From Cyanobacteria bacterium UBA11153 (GTDB lineage Bacteria; Cyanobacteriota; Cyanobacteriia; Cyanobacteriales; Coleofasciculaceae): a stretch of 18,784 nt of DNA. The translations under genes were made by a program, and so were the position numbers. This document shows positions 1 through 6,615 of the stretch, piece after piece (the stretch's first letter is position 1; every line of letters begins with the position of its first letter). A model generated the notes under the pieces. The model did not search any database. It saw only the letters and a program-made list of their open reading frames with translations, and had not been told where the DNA came from. The DNA is taken from NCBI GenBank assembly GCA_003511885.1, contig DOIX01000394.1, positions 1 through 18,784 of the forward strand. The letters run 5' to 3'.

Positions 1-639
1 GACAATACAGCCCTCAATCGCGCCGCTAGAAATTTAGGAATTGGGGAAAATGCGGCAATATTTAGCCGTCTCGAATTTACCCGCACTGAAGCTGATAAAA
101 TTAGTGCTTTAGTACCGGGAAACCAAGAGTTTCAAGCTTTAGATTTTAAGGCTTCTCGTGCTAATGCTACTAATCCTAATTTAGCTCAATATCAAATCGT
201 GCATTTTGCCACTCACGGCTTTCTCGATTCCGTTAATCCGGAATTATCTGGGATAGTTTTATCCCTATTTAATGAAAAAGGAGAAGCCCAAGATGGCTTT
301 TTACGTCTCCACGATATTTTTAACCTCAATTTACCAGCGGAATTAGTAGTATTAAGTGCCTGTCAAACGGGATTAGGTGAAAATGTGAAAGGGGAAGGAA
401 TTGTGGGATTGACAAGAGGCTTTATGTATGCTGGTGCGAAGCGAGTTGTAGTTAGTTTGTGGAGTGTTAATGATGTTGCTACTTCGGAATTGATGGCTAA
501 GTTTTATCAGAAAATGCTGCAAGGGGGGCAAAATCCGGTTAATGCTTTGAGAGAGGCACAGTTGGAGATGTGGAATTCTGGACAATGGAAATCTCCTTAT
601 TATTGGGCTGCATTTACAGTGCAGGGGGATTGGCGGTAG
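1..639 (+). CDS. CHAT-domain (caspase-like) protease, C-terminal part, 5' truncated by window edge
   Basis: The frame is open from base 1 to the TAG at 637-639, giving 212 residues of a larger protein. It carries both halves of a CHAT catalytic dyad: an HFATHG motif with the catalytic His codon at 214-216, and an LSACQTG motif with the Cys codon at 361-363. The conserved end (GGxxPxxALREAQ..., then PYYWAAFTVQG) shows the CHAT domain is complete to its C-terminus. CHAT proteins are cysteine peptidases of the caspase clan. In cyanobacteria most carry N-terminal TPR repeats, but that part lies outside the window, so the substrate-recognition region is unknown. The GTG at 199 is internal to the domain and is not the true start. 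I see no gRAMP/Craspase component nearby. Confidence 0.9.
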   Translation, partial: DNTALNRAARNLGIGENAAIFSRLEFTRTEADKISALVPGNQEFQALDFKASRANATNPNLAQYQIVHFATHGFLDSVNPELSGIVLSLFNEKGEAQDGFLRLHDIFNLNLPAELVVLSACQTGLGENVKGEGIVGLTRGFMYAGAKRVVVSLWSVNDVATSELMAKFYQKMLQGGQNPVNALREAQLEMWNSGQWKSPYYWAAFTVQGDWR

Positions 640-690
640 GGGGTTTGAGTTGACATTTGCATATCAAGTCTGGTTATATTTTTCTTGTTT

Positions 691-749
691 GTAGTAGGCA
701 CTTTAGTACCTTAAAAGCTTGTACTTTCAGGCACTAAAGTGCTTACTAC
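691..749. repeat. Imperfect inverted repeat, 21-base arms
   Basis: The left arm (691-711) and right arm (729-749) are reverse complements at 19 of 21 positions. Each arm begins GTAGTARGCACTTTAGT. The 17-base loop contains AAGCTT. This is a dispersed cyanobacterial-type hairpin rather than a canonical terminator, because no T-run follows. It could still fold in the CHAT mRNA and protect its 3' end. Confidence 0.75.
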
Positions 750-793
750 CAACCTGTTTATATTAGGACTTCCGCAGTCACGCTACCAATAGT

Positions 794-828
794 GGATGGT
801 GCGTTAGCTTACGCATAACGCACCCTAC
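794..828. repeat. Dispersed palindromic repeat, copy 1
   Basis: A 35-base unit begins GGATGGTGCGTTA and ends TAACGCACCCTAC around a 9-base centre. The perfect 9-base stem pairs 798-806 with 816-824. A second copy of the same total length and the same flanks, but with a different centre, lies at 1531-1565. Conserved arms with a variable centre point to a REP/MITE-like dispersed element that keeps its hairpin. Confidence 0.8.
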
Positions 829-913
829 ATATAGATGGTTTGCGTGGGTCCTGTATATGCTACCGGAGATGATATCACCCCTCCCCTGAAGGGGGTAAAT
901 TCCGATTAAATAA

Positions 914-958
914 CTGTCAATTGTCAATTGTCAATTGTCAATTGTCAACTGTCAACTG
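914..958 (+). repeat. Tandem heptamer repeat (YTGTCAA), six full units
   Basis: Six consecutive 7-base units (CTGTCAA, four TTGTCAA, CTGTCAA) plus a partial CTG fill 914-958. The array ends 11 bases before the ATG of the thioesterase gene. It is open in the same frame as that gene, which creates a spurious upstream TTG start at 928. Heptameric short tandem repeats are common in filamentous cyanobacteria and change length by slippage. Confidence 0.85.
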
Positions 959-969
959 CTATACTTCTC

Positions 970-1377
970 ATGCCATTTACCTATAACCGCACAATTCGCT
1001 TTCAAGATACGGATGCCGCTGGTGTTGTCTATTTTGCTAATGTTTTATCAATCTGCCACGAAGCTTATGAAGAATCTTTGGCTATAGCTGGTATCAACTT
1101 GAAAACATTTTTTAGTCACTCAGGCACGGCAATTCCCATCATTCATACGTCGGTAGATTTTTTCGCTCCTATGTTTTGCGGCGATAAGTTGTTGATTCAT
1201 TTGACACCTCAAGAATTGGGCGATACTAAGTTTGAAATTTCTTATGAAATTGTGGCAGATTCATCATCTCAAGTGAAATTAGCGAAAGCTTTGACTCGAC
1301 ATGTTTGTATTAATCCCATAACTCGAACCCGTACTCCATTTCCGGAGGAAATTGTTGCCTGGTTAAGAAAAAGTTAG
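970..1377 (+). CDS. 1,4-dihydroxy-2-naphthoyl-CoA hydrolase (hotdog thioesterase)
   Basis: This 135-residue single hotdog-fold protein belongs to the 4-hydroxybenzoyl-CoA thioesterase type. The N-terminal block [16 protein letters not shown] followed by CHEAYEE is the family active-site helix region, and the Asp of DTDAAG is the expected catalytic acid. Length and motif match the cyanobacterial DHNA-CoA hydrolase group (Synechocystis Slr0204 type). That enzyme releases 1,4-dihydroxy-2-naphthoate from its CoA ester in phylloquinone synthesis, which supplies the photosystem I electron carrier. I chose the ATG at 970 because the frame upstream of it is encoded by the heptamer array. No other men genes are visible, so the assignment rests on sequence alone, and a different acyl-CoA substrate is possible. 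Confidence 0.8.
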   Translation: MPFTYNRTIRFQDTDAAGVVYFANVLSICHEAYEESLAIAGINLKTFFSHSGTAIPIIHTSVDFFAPMFCGDKLLIHLTPQELGDTKFEISYEIVADSSSQVKLAKALTRHVCINPITRTRTPFPEEIVAWLRKS

Positions 1378-1398
1378 AGATAAAGTCCAAAGTCAAAA

Positions 1399-1508
1399 TT
1401 ATAGCACTACGGGTTGAGATTAGGACGTTTTGATCCCCCCTTGCCCCCCTTAATAAGGGGGGAATAAGCCCAAATAGAATGTCCTAATCTATATTTGTAC
1501 TGCTATAA
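1399..1508. mobile_element. MITE-like long inverted-repeat element (about 110 bases)
   Basis: The outer ends TTATAGCA (1399-1406) and TGCTATAA (1501-1508) are perfect inverted repeats. They continue inward as ...STAC, then AGATTAGGAC (1415-1424) facing GTCCTAATCT (1481-1490). The middle is a perfect G/C-rich palindrome, CCCCCCTTA against TAAGGGGGG, around 1445-1463. The whole element could fold into one long interrupted hairpin. There is no coding capacity. It lies between convergent genes and may also act as a bidirectional terminator. I cannot identify a target-site duplication with confidence. Confidence 0.6.
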
Positions 1509-1530
1509 GATGGAATAGGATTTATAATGC

Positions 1531-1565
1531 GGATGGTGCGTTATCCGAAAGGTAACGCACCCTAC
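1531..1565. repeat. Dispersed palindromic repeat, copy 2
   Basis: The 13-base flanks on both sides and the overall length match the copy at 794-828. The 9-base stem pairs 1535-1543 with 1553-1561. The centre adds two C-G pairs closing a GAAA tetraloop, with one bulged T. It lies 70-100 bases past the stop of the minus-strand dynamin-like gene and could end or stabilise that transcript. Confidence 0.8.
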
Positions 1566-1633
1566 TGGCTATACTCTGTTAAGACATTCTAAATTCCTCA
1601 AATCCTTGATTTTACAGCTTTCTTCCCTAGCCC

Positions 1634-3313
1634 CTAGTCCCTCGCTATATTAACAGCATCTAAGTTTTGATTTAAGTTATCCAATAAGGTTTGTAATAAC
1701 TGTAACTGATGATGTTGAGTTGTCATTTGTACTGCTTCTTCCGTTAAATGAGAATTAATAATTTTCCCTGCTATCTTCTCATATTGCTCTAAGGTAGCAA
1801 AGGCTTCGGTACTAAAATGAGTTAGGTAAATTTCGGCGGCTTCTCTGTAAGATTTGACAACTAAATCTAAATAAGAAATAGATGATTCTTCTGGCTTAGA
1901 TTCGGATGGATTTTTGCTAAATAAATAGGTTGCACCGCCGACAACTGCTGCACCAACTGGTCCTCCAAACATCCATCCTAATCCTGTGGCTATGGCTACA
2001 GGTGTGACATTACTTGAAGCTTTGGTAGTGGTAGGTTGTGGTGGAGGTGCGGGGAGAATAATTTCTGGCGGATTGGGAAAAAGAATTGTTAAATTGGGAG
2101 GTTGATGGTAATCGAAAAATTCACTGGCTTGATTTACCCATTTGACAATATCTTCTTGATATTCCCTAGTTTTAATTTTGAAGATTCCTTCTTCCCAATT
2201 AGTAAAAGTACCATCTTGTAAGGCTGAAGCTAATTCCAATTGATATCGCTCGATTAGTTTTGGTAAATATAGCCAACTTTGGAAATCAGAAACACTAGCA
2301 GAGAAGCCTTTTTGAATCAATTTCTGTGCTTTTTGTTTTATCTCTAGTTTGGCTTTATGTTTTGCTTCGGCGGCGACTATTTCAGCAGATATGGCTTGGG
2401 CTTTAGTTTCTCCAGCTTGTTTGATGGAAATTGCGATCCCTTCTACACGGGGAAACTGAATAGCAGTCTTTTCCTGTTTGGCGGCAACAATACTTTGGAG
2501 TGCTGATTCAAAGATACCCAATCCAGTAGTTTGGGCGGCTGCGGTATCACCTTTGAGTCTTGCTCTTAAGGCAGGTAAGGCATCAACTCGATATAAATTA
2601 CTGATATTATTAGGTAATTCGGAACGAAAACTTTCGGCGACAAATAGTAAGCGATTGTAGACTTGTTTTTGCTCATCTGGTTCTAATAAATTCAGAAAAT
2701 TAGCGACAAATACAACAGTTTTAATCCCTCTATCCATTAACCAATCTCTCAAATGTTCTCGCTCTCCTAATGTCATGAGTTTTCTGGCATCTAGAACTTG
2801 AATTACTAAGTCTGCTGTGAGTAATTGTTCGCGTACTAAAACTTCTTGTGCTTCTCTGTCATCGGTTCCCGGTAAATCGAGTAATTCTACACCTGTTTGG
2901 AGGAAAGGATGGGGACAGAAAACTTCGACTTTTGCCACATCATCTCGCATTCTTCGATTGTCATCTAGGATGGCGAATTGTTTGAGTATATCAGTACCGT
3001 TTTCAGTAATTTCTCTGTTATTAGTTAAGGTAATGCGAGTTTGGAGTTCCCTGCCATATCTCACATGAATAGCTGCCCCTGTGGTAGGGATTAAATCGAT
3101 AGGGAGGGTACGTTTCCCTAGAATGGCATTGAGTAGGGTGGATTTGCCGTAATTAAAAGGACCAAATACGGCAATCCGGAAAATGGGATTTTCTAGATAA
3201 TCGCAGATGGCAAGAGCATCCCGATATATTGGGGATGTTTTGTCTAATTCTAGTATCCCAATGATGGCTTTGATCCGATTGGCAAGGTTTTGATAAAGTT
3301 CCGGTTGAGCCAT
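1634..3313 (-). CDS. Dynamin-like GTPase with divergent G4 motif
   Basis: This 559-residue protein has a dynamin-type GTPase domain. The P-loop GPFNYGKS is at 51-58, followed by STLLNAILG. The switch I threonine pair is PTTGAA (76-81) and the G3 motif is DLPGTDD (146-152). Where the other dynamins here have NAWD, this one reads VANFLNLL (203-210) without NKxD, so G4 is degenerate. A helical stalk-like region follows. Next come a proline-rich linker (about 414-427) and a glycine-rich hydrophobic stretch (about 438-466) that could insert into membrane, then a C-terminal helical segment. The start is the ATG at 3313; a TTG 15 bases upstream has no better ribosome site. The protein is shorter than the BDLP pair on the right and clearly a different subfamily. 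A membrane-associated remodelling role is inferred from the family. Confidence 0.85.
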   Translation of the reverse strand: MAQPELYQNLANRIKAIIGILELDKTSPIYRDALAICDYLENPIFRIAVFGPFNYGKSTLLNAILGKRTLPIDLIPTTGAAIHVRYGRELQTRITLTNNREITENGTDILKQFAILDDNRRMRDDVAKVEVFCPHPFLQTGVELLDLPGTDDREAQEVLVREQLLTADLVIQVLDARKLMTLGEREHLRDWLMDRGIKTVVFVANFLNLLEPDEQKQVYNRLLFVAESFRSELPNNISNLYRVDALPALRARLKGDTAAAQTTGLGIFESALQSIVAAKQEKTAIQFPRVEGIAISIKQAGETKAQAISAEIVAAEAKHKAKLEIKQKAQKLIQKGFSASVSDFQSWLYLPKLIERYQLELASALQDGTFTNWEEGIFKIKTREYQEDIVKWVNQASEFFDYHQPPNLTILFPNPPEIILPAPPPQPTTTKASSNVTPVAIATGLGWMFGGPVGAAVVGGATYLFSKNPSESKPEESSISYLDLVVKSYREAAEIYLTHFSTEAFATLEQYEKIAGKIINSHLTEEAVQMTTQHHQLQLLQTLLDNLNQNLDAVNIARD

Positions 3314-3431
3314 AGTACTGTTAATCAAGCTTTAGCTTTATTGTCACCTCATCAGCTCCTTCATCCTAACCTTACCTGTAAAAACGTCTACAATAAAATT
3401 TATTAAGCAAACTCATCCCAGGAACAAGGAC

Positions 3432-3438
3432 AAAGGAG
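3432..3438 (+). promoter_or_regulatory. Strong ribosome binding site fixing a GTG start
   Basis: AAAGGAG ends five bases before the GTG at 3444. It is one of the clearest Shine-Dalgarno sites in the window and decides the start of the oxygenase gene. A TACAAT at 3389-3394 could be its -10 box, but I see no matching -35. Confidence 0.7.
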
Positions 3439-3443
3439 TACCT

Positions 3444-4940
3444 GTGACTACCCAGATTAATCTGCAAGAGGATATCGGTGACAGTCTTGAACAATACAAA
3501 GAGGAAGAAACCTTCCAATGGACGAAGCAATGGTATCCCATCGCTGTTGTAGACTTCTTAGATTCATCTCGTCCCCATGCAATGGAGTTGCTAGGAAAAG
3601 ATATTGTCTTATGGCGGGATGGTTCTCGTCAATGGCGTTGTTTTGAAGATTTTTGTCCCCATCGACTAGCCCCACTTTCTGAAGGTAGGGTTGAATCTGA
3701 TGGTACTCTTTTATGTGCTTACCACGCTTGGCGTTTTGATGGTGAAGGGAATTGTGTCAGGATTCCCCAATCTAAAGATAAGGAAACTGAGGCGAAAAAC
3801 TGTTCCAACAAAAAATCCTGTGCAGTTGCCTATCCGACACAGGAATGTCACGGAATTTTATGGGTATGGGCTGAGTCAGGTGTAGAAGCAGAGATTGAAA
3901 GTAAATTAAAGACACCGCGCATTATTCCAGAGGTTGAAGAAAATTCCGACAGGGTAGTAAAGCAGTCTTGGAATATCCGGGATCTTCCTTATGGATGGGA
4001 CTTTTTCATGGAAAATGTAGCTGATCCTGCCCATGTCCCTGTCTCTCATCACGGGATTGTTGGGAGTCGATATCAGGATGCCAAGTATTACGATATGCCA
4101 CGCCAAAGGGAAATGTCTACCCAAGAAGGATTTTCTTTTGCTATAACACCTACAGCTCCCAATATTACTCAAGCAGTTCACGATTTTCAACCGCCTTGTC
4201 ACATGAGAATTGTCTCATGCTTTAAAGATGGGGGGAAGCTAATTTTAGCTTTATATGCTACCCCAACTCGTCCCGGATGGTGTCGTCATATTGGCTGTCA
4301 GGTATTTGTCAAAAATGAAGCGGGAAAAATGCCGCAAGGTTTGGGATTTTTTGGGCTACCGATGCCTATTTGGTTAAATCATGTATTAGCTTCCCTTTTC
4401 CTCCATCAGGATGCGGTATTTCTCCATTATCAGGAGAAATTTATCGCTAAACGGGGTAAAAAGAGATGGCTAGATGCCGTCTATACACCTAATCCGCAAG
4501 ACAAGATGACAATCGCATTTCGTCAGTGGCTAGAAAAAAGAGCCGGGGGCGGTATTCCTTGGGCATCAGAATGTAATTTAGCACTTCCATCAGCAGAAAG
4601 AGACAAGCAAAAGTTATTTGATGTCTGGACAACCCATACTAGAGATTGTCAGGTTTGTCGGAATGCCCTACAAAATATTAACCGTCTTTCTGTCTTGGCT
4701 TATGTGGTAGCTGTGGTGTGTTTGGGTTTAGGTGTGATGGTGGATGCCCGATTTGTGGCGATAAAGGTGGTGGGAATGCCGATAGAAGAAACAGCCACAT
4801 CTTTTTTAAATGTTGTTCCTCCTACTGGATTTTGGTTGGCACTTGGGAGTGGAATTCTATTTGCCGTAGTTGGATATTTGCTAAAGAAATTCAGTCGATT
4901 GTTTTATGTTTATGAGTTTGAACATGCACATAATGATTGA
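3444..4940 (+). CDS. Rieske oxygenase of the PaO/Tic55/Lls1 family
   Basis: This 498-residue protein has an N-terminal Rieske [2Fe-2S] domain with ligands C71-P-H73 and C91-A-Y-H94. A mononuclear non-heme iron site follows, with D194-P-A-H197 and H202 in the motif DPAHVPVSHHG. A C-terminal CxxC (C402, C405) and two hydrophobic segments (about 416-434 and 460-482) complete the protein. This order is typical of plant and cyanobacterial pheophorbide a oxygenase, Tic55 and PTC52-like enzymes, which take electrons from ferredoxin and act at membranes. The substrate cannot be read from sequence. Chlorophyll or phaeophorbide-type substrates are suggested by the family, and in cyanobacteria the homologues are often labelled cell-death suppressor Lls1-like. 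It is transcribed divergently from the dynamin-like gene across a 130-base spacer. Confidence 0.88.
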   Translation: MTTQINLQEDIGDSLEQYKEEETFQWTKQWYPIAVVDFLDSSRPHAMELLGKDIVLWRDGSRQWRCFEDFCPHRLAPLSEGRVESDGTLLCAYHAWRFDGEGNCVRIPQSKDKETEAKNCSNKKSCAVAYPTQECHGILWVWAESGVEAEIESKLKTPRIIPEVEENSDRVVKQSWNIRDLPYGWDFFMENVADPAHVPVSHHGIVGSRYQDAKYYDMPRQREMSTQEGFSFAITPTAPNITQAVHDFQPPCHMRIVSCFKDGGKLILALYATPTRPGWCRHIGCQVFVKNEAGKMPQGLGFFGLPMPIWLNHVLASLFLHQDAVFLHYQEKFIAKRGKKRWLDAVYTPNPQDKMTIAFRQWLEKRAGGGIPWASECNLALPSAERDKQKLFDVWTTHTRDCQVCRNALQNINRLSVLAYVVAVVCLGLGVMVDARFVAIKVVGMPIEETATSFLNVVPPTGFWLALGSGILFAVVGYLLKKFSRLFYVYEFEHAHND

Positions 4941-5022
4941 TATCATGTCGGATCGATTACAGCGATCGCAATCCCTACCCAAAATCTTTTAAACTTAAAG
5001 TGTCCGCTATCGCCAACAGCCC

Positions 5023-6573
5023 ATGTCTCGCTGGTTTAACACCGCTGGTCCCTGTAAACCAGATAAACACTACATGCTACCACCCACAAGTCGGCTACCT
5101 GACTTGGAAACCCTCATTCAACAAGAAAGCTATTTTGTCCTTCATGCACCTCGGCAAACAGGTAAAACCACTGCAATGCTAGCCCTGGCGCAACAACTTA
5201 CCGCAACTGGACTTTATGCAGCAGTGATGGTATCAGTGGAAGTGGGAAGTGCCTTCAATTGCGATCCTAGTGCAGCAGAATTAGCAATTCTGGGGACTTG
5301 GCGCGATACAATTGCCATCCGCTTACCGGATAATTTACAACCAATTGCTTGGGTTTATGGGGAAGCGGGGCAGAGAATTAGGGCTAATTTACAAGCTTGG
5401 GCAAAGGCTTCACCGCGACATTTGGTAATATTTATTGATGAAATTGATTCCCTACAAAATGAAACCCTAATTTCCGTCTTGCGACAATTACGCGACGGTT
5501 ATCCCAACCGTCCAGAAAACTTTCCTTCTTCGGTAGGATTAATCGGTTTACGAGATGTTCGCGATTATAAAGTTGCATCCGGTGGTAGCGACAGATTAAA
5601 TACAGCCAGTCCTTTTAATATTAAAGTCAGTTCCATCACTCTGAGAAATTTCAACGCATCAGAAGTGGAAGAATTATATCAGCAACATACTGAGGAAACC
5701 GGACAAATTTTCACCCATGAAGCAACAGCGACAGCATTTGATTTAACTCAGGGACAACCTTGGTTGGTAAATGCTATTGCCAAAGAAATTGTGGAAAAAA
5801 TGGTCAAGGATCGCCATATTGCCATTACGAAAGAACATATTTTACAAGCTAAAGAACTATTAATTGCCCGTCAAGATACCCATCTCGATTCCCTGGCAGA
5901 AAAACTTCGAGAAAAACGAGTTAAAGACATTATCGAACCGATGTTAGCAGGACAAGCATTGGGCGATACCGAACCAGATAACCGCCAATATTTAATCGAT
6001 TTAGGCTTATTACGACGGGATCCTGCGGGGGGACTTGTAATTGCTAACCCGATTTATCGAGAAGTCATTCCCCGTGTTTTAGTCCAGGGCACTCAAGACA
6101 GTTTACCCCACATTAGTCCGACTTGGTTAAATCAGTTAGGAGAATTAAATACAGATGCTTTATTGGCAGCATTTATAAAGTTTTGGCGACAGCATGGAGA
6201 ACCATTACTTGGTAGTGCTGTGTACCATGAAATCGCGCCCCATATAGTATTAATGGCTTTCTTACATCGCGTCGTCAACGGTGGTGGTATGCTGGAACGC
6301 GAATATGCAATTGGCAGTGACAGAATGGATTTATGTTTGAGATATCGAAGCGTTACATTAGGAATCGAATTAAAAGTATGGCGCGACAAAAAACGCGACC
6401 CCCAAACTGAAGGAATCGAACAACTAGAATCCTATTTAGCCCGTTTAGGATTGAATGAAGGCTGGTTATTTGTGTTTGACAGACGGAAAAATGCCCTACC
6501 GATTGAACAACGTTTGTCAACGGAAATTGTTGTTACTCAAAATCAACGTTGTATTACTGTTATTCGAGCTTAG
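5023..6573 (+). CDS. AAA ATPase fused to a C-terminal PD-(D/E)XK nuclease-like domain
   Basis: This 516-residue protein opens with FNTAGPC...DKHYMLP, a characteristic start that supports the ATG at 5023. Walker A is APRQTGKT (42-49) and Walker B is LVIFIDEID (134-142). A winged-helix-like stretch (about 290-350) is followed by a C-terminal segment with REYAIGSDRMDLCL (426-439) and IELKVW (448-453). D436, E449 and K451 match the D...ExK core of PD-(D/E)XK nucleases, and the later QLESYLA also fits. Proteins of this type are numerous in cyanobacteria and have no settled function. DNA cleavage coupled to ATP-driven sensing, in mobile-element or defence settings, is inference. It is 82 bases downstream of the oxygenase on the same strand and could be co-transcribed with it. 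Confidence 0.85.
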   Translation: MSRWFNTAGPCKPDKHYMLPPTSRLPDLETLIQQESYFVLHAPRQTGKTTAMLALAQQLTATGLYAAVMVSVEVGSAFNCDPSAAELAILGTWRDTIAIRLPDNLQPIAWVYGEAGQRIRANLQAWAKASPRHLVIFIDEIDSLQNETLISVLRQLRDGYPNRPENFPSSVGLIGLRDVRDYKVASGGSDRLNTASPFNIKVSSITLRNFNASEVEELYQQHTEETGQIFTHEATATAFDLTQGQPWLVNAIAKEIVEKMVKDRHIAITKEHILQAKELLIARQDTHLDSLAEKLREKRVKDIIEPMLAGQALGDTEPDNRQYLIDLGLLRRDPAGGLVIANPIYREVIPRVLVQGTQDSLPHISPTWLNQLGELNTDALLAAFIKFWRQHGEPLLGSAVYHEIAPHIVLMAFLHRVVNGGGMLEREYAIGSDRMDLCLRYRSVTLGIELKVWRDKKRDPQTEGIEQLESYLARLGLNEGWLFVFDRRKNALPIEQRLSTEIVVTQNQRCITVIRA

Positions 6574-6615
6574 ATATAAAATAAAAGGGATAGGATTATT
6601 AAACTCAGCTACAAA

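Larger units (their letters stand above)
640..969. other. 330-base repeat-rich spacer without a gene
   Basis: The spacer between the CHAT gene and the thioesterase holds three separate repeat structures: a long hairpin at 691-749, a 35-base palindromic repeat at 794-828 and a heptamer tandem array at 914-958. I see no credible ORF and no clear sigma70-type promoter for the thioesterase. Either long hairpin could end transcription of the CHAT gene, although neither is followed by a clean T-run. Confidence 0.6.

Noticed and set aside
914..958. Possible CRISPR array
   Set aside because: The seven-base units are contiguous with no spacers, so this is a simple tandem repeat. No cas genes are present.
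928..969. TTG-initiated N-terminal extension of the thioesterase
   Set aside because: The extra 14 codons are encoded by the heptamer tandem array and are absent from the hotdog family, so the ATG at 970 is the start.
4937..5182. 81-codon ORF overlapping the start of the AAA-nuclease gene
   Set aside because: It overlaps the conserved N-terminus of the real gene in another frame and has no recognisable product.
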